NCBI GenBank assembly: GCA_902783825.1 | Contig: CACZSJ010000183.1 | Location: forward strand, 1 to 9,174 | DNA length: 9,174 nucleotides | Source of the DNA: Oscillospiraceae bacterium | Lineage (GTDB): Bacteria; Bacillota; Clostridia; Oscillospirales; Oscillospiraceae | Direction: 5' to 3' | Shown here: positions 5,755 through 9,174 of the stretch, piece after piece | Position numbering within the stretch: the first letter of the stretch is position 1 | How the letters are laid out: each line of letters begins with the position of its first letter | The notes under the pieces: generated by a model | What the model was told of the DNA's origin: nothing | What the model saw: the letters and a program-made list of their open reading frames with translations, nothing else | The model's database searches: none | Made by a program: the position numbers and the translations under genes

Positions 5755-6606
5755 TCAGCCTTCCAGCAAGCCTTCGATGATTTCGCCCGTGGACAGCTCG
5801 TTGGCCTCGGCAATGAACTGATCCATGGAGCCATCCGCCAGCGCGGCGGCCACAGCCGCATTCACCGCTGCCAGCAGCTCGGCGTTGCCTTTGGCCACAC
5901 CAACCGCCGATCCTTCCGTATCGTAGGGCACTTCCAGAACCACCGCCAGCTGCGGGTAGCTCTTGGCATAGTTTTCCGCCACTGCCGTCTCGATGTACGC
6001 ACCGTCCAGCTTGCCGCCTACCAGCTCGGCAATGATGTCGGTAACCTTCACCAGCGGCACGATATCCGCGTCGGGCGAATACTCATTGGCCAGGTCCATC
6101 TGAATGGAACCGTTCTGCGCGCCAATGGCATACTCCGCCTTGTTGGTATCCTCCAGAGAGGCAAACAGTTCCGCCTTGTCCTGAACCGTGACAAAGGACT
6201 GTCCGCCCTGGTAATAAATATCGGAGAAATCCATGGATTCCATACGCTTGGGGTCGGGAGACAGGCCTGCCAGACCCAGATCCACGCCGCCTGCGGCCAG
6301 CTCATTGAGCACGCCGTCAAAGTCCATCGGGATAATCTCCAGCTCCATACCCATGTGATCCGCGATGTAGCCAGCCAGCGCGATGTCAAAGCCTGCCAGT
6401 TCCGGCGTACCATCCTTCACGGCGTAGAACTCATAGGGCGCAAAGTCGGGGCTGGTCGCCACCGTCAGCTTCCCGTCCACAACGGTCTGAATCTTACTGG
6501 CCGCGGGCTGGGGCTGGCTTCCGCCGCCGCTGCTGCCGCAGGCAGCCAGAGCCAGAAGCATAACAAGCGCCATCGCAACACAAAGTATCTTCTTCATTTT
6601 GTTCAT
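5755..6606 (-). CDS. Amino-acid-type ABC transporter substrate-binding lipoprotein (SBP_bac_3 family)
   Basis: This is the extracellular, membrane-tethered receptor of the importer. Of its 283 residues, 1-23 form a lipoprotein signal: MNKMKK, a hydrophobic core, and the lipobox LAAC with the lipidated Cys at 23. A short Gly/Ser/Gln/Pro-rich linker (24-38) follows. The family-3 binding fold (about 40-280) contains KLTVATSPDFAPYEF (46-60), ELAGFDIALAGYIA (69-82), DGVLNELAAGGVDLGLAGLS (97-116), R121 before MDFSD (ligand-carboxylate arginine by family alignment), GAQNGSIQMDL and DGAYIETAVAENYA (201-214). In that last segment Glu replaces the Asp commonly used to hold the ligand amino group, hinting at a ligand other than a plain amino acid; this is a weak inference. 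The ATG at 6606 follows GAGGGA 6-7 bases upstream. Longer frames run back through the promoter and are excluded. It is first in the operon. Specificity is undetermined. Confidence 0.95.
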   Translation of the reverse strand: MNKMKKILCVAMALVMLLALAACGSSGGGSQPQPAASKIQTVVDGKLTVATSPDFAPYEFYAVKDGTPELAGFDIALAGYIADHMGMELEIIPMDFDGVLNELAAGGVDLGLAGLSPDPKRMESMDFSDIYYQGGQSFVTVQDKAELFASLEDTNKAEYAIGAQNGSIQMDLANEYSPDADIVPLVKVTDIIAELVGGKLDGAYIETAVAENYAKSYPQLAVVLEVPYDTEGSAVGVAKGNAELLAAVNAAVAAALADGSMDQFIAEANELSTGEIIEGLLEG

Positions 6607-6657
6607 GATTGTTCCCTCACATTTCATCCAATCGGTTTTTGTCCTGTGGACGATGTG

Positions 6658-6686
6658 ATGATAGCATGTCCCCCATCCTTTGTCAA
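6658..6686 (-). promoter_or_regulatory. Sigma-A-type promoter of the transporter/amidohydrolase operon
   Basis: On the - strand, TTGACA (6681-6686, 6/6) is separated by exactly 17 bases from TATCAT (6658-6663, 5/6). An AT-rich stretch just upstream (6691-6735) could act as an UP element. The expected start near 6651 gives a leader of about 45 bases. That is too short for an amino-acid riboswitch or T-box, so control is more likely at the promoter. Confidence 0.85.
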
Positions 6687-6733
6687 GCAATTTTATGAAA
6701 AAATATCTATAATTTGCGAATATTTTTTAGAAT

Positions 6734-6772
6734 TATTCATTTTAATCTGATTATTCACTTTTAAAATGAATA
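6734..6772. repeat. AT-rich inverted and direct repeats between the two transporter operons
   Basis: Perfect 12-bp arms at 6734-6745 and 6761-6772 (ATTCATTTTAA / TTAAAATGAAT core) flank a 15-base centre. TTATTCA also occurs as a direct repeat at 6733-6739 and 6751-6757, so three similar half-sites are present. The array begins 15 bases after the metal-permease stop and 48 bases upstream of the -35 box of the next operon. It could be an operator for that operon, or a weak all-A/T hairpin at the end of the metal operon. No U-tract supports a terminator. It does not match the Bacillus Zur box that I know. Confidence 0.5.
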
Positions 6773-6787
6773 TTTCTCCTTCCGCGT

Positions 6788-7606
6788 TCAGTTCCCTCTG
6801 CCTTTGATTCCCGCCAGACTGAAGCCTGCGAAGCACAACAGGTTGGTCGCCACAATGCTGGCGCCCGTGGGGGTCTCCAGAAAGTAAGAGAGCAACGTCC
6901 CCAGCAGAAAGCAACTCAAGGATACCGCGGCGGCGCAGCAGACCACGCCGCGAAAGCTTCTGCATACCCGCATGGCCGACAAGGCCGGAAAGATGATCAA
7001 GCTGGAAATCAGCAGCGCCCCCATCATGCGCATGCCCAGCACCACCGTGATCGCCGTCAAAACCGCCAGGAGCGTGTTGTAAGCGCCGGCCCGAGTTCCG
7101 GTGGCACGGGCAAAGCTCTCATCGAAGGTTACGGCGAATAGCCGCGGATAAAACAGCACAAACAACAGCAGCACCGCCAGAGACAGCACCACGCTGAGGA
7201 TCGCATCCGTACGGCTGAGGGAAAGGATGCTGCCAACCATATAGTTGGATATTTCCGTATTCATACCGGTGGTCAGAGACACGCTGATCACGCCAATGGC
7301 CAAAGCGCTGCTGGAAATCAGCGCAATGGCGGCGTCCCCCTTGACCTCGCTGCTTTCGCTTAGACGCAGCAGCAGCACTGCCGCAACGATCACAACCGGC
7401 ACCGCCACAGCCAAGGGCGCCAAATGCAGCGCCGAAGCGATGGCCAGAGCCCCGAAGCCCACATGGGACAGCCCGTCGCCGATCATGGAATAGCGTTTGA
7501 GCACCAAGGAAACCCCCAGCAGCGCTGCGCATAAGCTCACCAGGCCCCCTACGATCAAGGCGCGCTGCATGAAATGATAGGAAAGCATCTGTGTCAGCGC
7601 TGTCAT
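6788..7606 (-). CDS. znuB: Zinc/manganese-type metal ABC transporter permease (ABC-3 family)
   Basis: This is the membrane subunit of a high-affinity metal importer. The 272 residues match the ZnuB/MntB/AdcB family (about 260-290), and hydropathy suggests eight or nine helices. Family marks are LVLKRYSMIGDGLSHVGFGA (35-53), where GD-x-LSH is the classical ABC-3 motif, the loop SSEVKGDAAIALISSSALAIG (85-105), DESFARATG (162-170), GMRMMGALLISSLIIFPALSA (191-211) and ETPTGASIV (244-252). The ATG at 7606 overlaps the ATPase stop in an ATGA, with GGGAGGAAAT upstream. It is the last gene of the operon. Zinc is the likeliest metal, from the overall resemblance of the three genes, but manganese or iron cannot be excluded. 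The znu symbol denotes the family only. Confidence 0.93.
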   Translation of the reverse strand: MTALTQMLSYHFMQRALIVGGLVSLCAALLGVSLVLKRYSMIGDGLSHVGFGALAIASALHLAPLAVAVPVVIVAAVLLLRLSESSEVKGDAAIALISSSALAIGVISVSLTTGMNTEISNYMVGSILSLSRTDAILSVVLSLAVLLLFVLFYPRLFAVTFDESFARATGTRAGAYNTLLAVLTAITVVLGMRMMGALLISSLIIFPALSAMRVCRSFRGVVCCAAAVSLSCFLLGTLLSYFLETPTGASIVATNLLCFAGFSLAGIKGRGN

Positions 7607-8310
7607 ATCCGATTTCCTCCCAAAAAACGCCGGGCCAAATCGCTCTCACGGTATTCGGCGGCTGTGCCGAAGAACAGCTGCCGATGCCCCAGGTGCAGGA
7701 TGTGGGTGGCGTAGCGCACTGCTTCATGGATGTCGTGGGACACCATGATCGCCGTAATGCAGTCGCAAAGATTGACCAGCTTGATGAGATTGTACAGCTC
7801 GCCGGTGGCGACCGGATCCAAACCGGTGACCGGCTCGTCCAACAACAGCAGCTTCTTGGTGGCGCATAGGGCACGGGCCAGCAGCACCCTCTGCTGCTGA
7901 CCGCCGGACAGGGCCTGATAGCTCTGACGGCTCAGCTCCTCGATTCCCATACGCTCCATATTCATTCTGGCCAGCTCTCTGTCCTCCGCGTGGTAGCGCA
8001 GCCGCCTTCCCAAAGAATTCAGGCAGCCGGAGAGCACCACTTCCTCCACGCTGGCGGGAAAATCCCGCTGCACCTGGGTCTGCTGGGGCAAATAGCCGAT
8101 TTCCGTGCTTTTCACGCCCTCACCCCAGACAAGACTGCCTCCATCCGGCTCCTTCAAGCCCAGAAGGCCCTTGATTAAGGTAGACTTTCCTGAGCCGTTT
8201 TCTCCCACCACGCAGAGATAGTCTCCCGCCTGGAGAGAAAAACACACCGATTCCAGGACCGTCTTCCCCTCGTAAGAGAAAGACAGATCCTTACACGTCA
8301 GAATCGTCAT
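7603..8310 (-). CDS. znuC: Zinc/manganese-type metal ABC transporter ATP-binding protein
   Basis: This is the cytoplasmic ATPase that powers the metal importer. In 235 residues it shows Walker A GENGSGKST (36-44), GYLPQQ with Q-loop Q76/Q77, the LSGGQQQRVLLARAL signature region (134-148), Walker B LLLLDE (154-159), EPVTGLD (159-165) and switch H192 in VSHD. The IGYLPQQ and LLLLDEPVTGLDP wording is typical of ZnuC/AdcC/MntA-type ATPases, not of amino-acid ATPases. I chose the ATG at 8310, which overlaps the binding-protein stop in an ATGA and follows AAGGAGG about 10 bases upstream. A longer frame to 8370 lies within the binding-protein coding sequence and has no support. Back-to-back ATGA junctions with both neighbours indicate tight translational coupling. 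Metal specificity cannot be read from this subunit. Confidence 0.94.
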   Translation of the reverse strand: MTILTCKDLSFSYEGKTVLESVCFSLQAGDYLCVVGENGSGKSTLIKGLLGLKEPDGGSLVWGEGVKSTEIGYLPQQTQVQRDFPASVEEVVLSGCLNSLGRRLRYHAEDRELARMNMERMGIEELSRQSYQALSGGQQQRVLLARALCATKKLLLLDEPVTGLDPVATGELYNLIKLVNLCDCITAIMVSHDIHEAVRYATHILHLGHRQLFFGTAAEYRESDLARRFLGGNRI

Positions 8311-9174
8311 CCGTTCAACGCCTCCTTCAGCGCCGCCAGGTTCCCTTGCATCAACTCCAGATATGTGCATCCCTCTTGCAGTTCCCGGGCGCTCACCGTG
8401 TGGCAGGAATGGAATAAAAGTTTCCGGCAGCCGGTTTCCTCGCAGAGTATGTCCGCCATCTTCTCGTTGGAAAACTCAATGAAAAATACGGCGGGAATCT
8501 GCTCCTGACGAACCTTGTCGATGAGAAAGGCCACCGTTCCGGCGGCAGGCTCCGTGTCCTCGGCGCAACCGGGAAAGGCAGCATAGTATTGCAAACTGTA
8601 TTCCTCAACAAAATAACGCGCCGGAAAGCGATCGGCAAAAATCACCGTTCGGCGGGCGCCGTCCTCTACCGTCTTCCGAAACGCCGCGTCCAGCTCCTGC
8701 AGCTGGGCGCAGTAGGCCTGGCAATTGTCCCGATAATTCTCCGCTCCCTCCGGGTCAAGCTGAGCCAGCTTGTCCGCCAGAGCGCGGCAGATGATCTGGG
8801 CGTTCACCGGCGAGGTCCAGACGTGTTCATCGTACTCCGGGCCATGCTCATCCTCTTCTTCGTCCTCCCGCTGCATGCCTTCCGTCCATTCCTCTTCCAG
8901 GGCGTTGACGCAGTCCAGCATCCGCAGGCACTCTCCCTGCAGCTCCTGCCCGGATAGCAGCTGTTCCAGCCATTCCTCGGACTCTCCGCCGCCGCAGACA
9001 AGCAGGGATGCGTTCTGAATCCGCAGCAAATCCTTCGCCGTCGGCTCAAAGCTGTGCACCTCCACTCCCGGCGGCAGCAACAGCGTCACCTCCGCCCGCT
9101 CTCCCGCGATCTGGCGGGCAAAATCATAGGCAGGAAATACCGTCGCAACAATGTGTAAGGTATCCGTATCCGGC
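8307..9174 (-). CDS. znuA: Metal ABC transporter substrate-binding protein (ZnuA/AdcA-like, cluster 9); 5' end outside window
   Basis: This is the extracellular receptor delivering metal to the adjacent ATPase/permease pair. The frame stays open to the window edge, so the signal peptide and start are missing; 288 residues are visible. The apparent GTG start at 9089 is internal, because HIVATVFPAYDFARQIAG, the usual N-terminal motif of the family, is encoded upstream of it. Family marks are LLLPPGVEVHSFEPTAKD (first ligand H40), an acidic stretch at 101-116 leading to YDEHVWTSP (second ligand H117), and ARYFVEEYSLQYYAAFPGC. At the third ligand position the usual His in an SHxAF-like motif is replaced by ADRFPARYF (D181). 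Near the end are H255, C257 and H258 in LFHSCHTVS. The last usual acidic ligand, just before TYL, appears to be C269. This DRFP-type variant seems to form a subgroup in gut Firmicutes, by recall and not by search. Zinc is the favoured metal. Confidence 0.9.
   Translation of the reverse strand, partial: PDTDTLHIVATVFPAYDFARQIAGERAEVTLLLPPGVEVHSFEPTAKDLLRIQNASLLVCGGGESEEWLEQLLSGQELQGECLRMLDCVNALEEEWTEGMQREDEEEDEHGPEYDEHVWTSPVNAQIICRALADKLAQLDPEGAENYRDNCQAYCAQLQELDAAFRKTVEDGARRTVIFADRFPARYFVEEYSLQYYAAFPGCAEDTEPAAGTVAFLIDKVRQEQIPAVFFIEFSNEKMADILCEETGCRKLLFHSCHTVSARELQEGCTYLELMQGNLAALKEALNG

Noticed and set aside
6607..6651. Possible riboswitch or T-box in the leader of the transporter operon
   Set aside because: The leader expected from the promoter is only about 45 bases, with no terminator hairpin or T-box motif.
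6691..6787. Possible small gene or RNA gene in the AT-rich gap between the two transporter operons
   Set aside because: I see no open frame with a ribosome-binding site and no tRNA-like fold; the gap is explained by the promoter's upstream region and the repeat array.
7119..7874. 251-residue - strand frame overlapping the metal permease and ATPase
   Set aside because: It is the same strand in another frame; it spans two real genes joined by an ATGA overlap and is Cys/Arg-rich out-of-frame sequence.

Overview
This window looks like a chromosomal stretch from a Gram-positive Firmicute, most likely a Clostridia member of Oscillospiraceae type. That placement is an inference. It rests on a LytR-CpsA-Psr (LCP) wall-polymer ligase, a lipobox-bearing solute-binding lipoprotein, strong purine-rich Shine-Dalgarno sites, sigma-A-like promoters and a CIRCE-like heat-shock operator, in GC-rich genes separated by short AT-rich gaps. 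There are ten protein-coding genes. One is on the + strand and nine are on the - strand, and the genes at both window edges are cut off. No RNA gene, CRISPR array, insertion sequence, phage gene or toxin-antitoxin pair is visible. No gene-free stretch exceeds 300 bases.

Layout, left to right. (1) 1-1233 (+): the 3' part of an LCP-family protein carrying a substrate-binding-protein-like segment before the LCP domain. It ends at a hairpin shared with the convergent tatD. (2) 1276-2034 (-): tatD, with its own near-consensus promoter. (3) 2154-2591 (-): a small heat-shock protein of the Hsp20 family, with a clear intrinsic terminator. About 130 bases upstream lies a long palindrome matching the HrcA-binding CIRCE pattern with one symmetrical substitution. 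(4) 2776-6606 (-): a four-gene operon, read in the order solute-binding lipoprotein, permease, ATPase, AbgB-like M20 amidohydrolase. It starts at a TTGACA-17-TATCAT promoter. (5) 6788-9174 (-): a zinc/manganese-type ABC transporter in the order binding protein (cut by the window end), ATPase, permease, joined by ATGA overlaps.

How the genes fit together. The four-gene operon couples uptake of a small amino-acid-like solute to cytoplasmic hydrolysis, most simply of an N-acylated amino acid or p-aminobenzoyl-glutamate-like conjugate. The order is the same as in Bacillus subtilis yxeMNOP, where an amino-acid-type ABC importer is followed by an M20 deacylase. A hairpin between the binding-protein and permease genes probably sets unequal expression. 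The metal operon is a standard high-affinity uptake system, but its binding protein lacks the usual third histidine ligand and has an acidic stretch instead of a His-rich loop.

Most of the window is ordinary housekeeping and transport content. I do not see a convincing new defence, mobile or biosynthetic system. The items most worth a second look are the extended CIRCE-like palindrome, the transporter/amidohydrolase operon, the intra-operon hairpin and the variant metal-binding protein.
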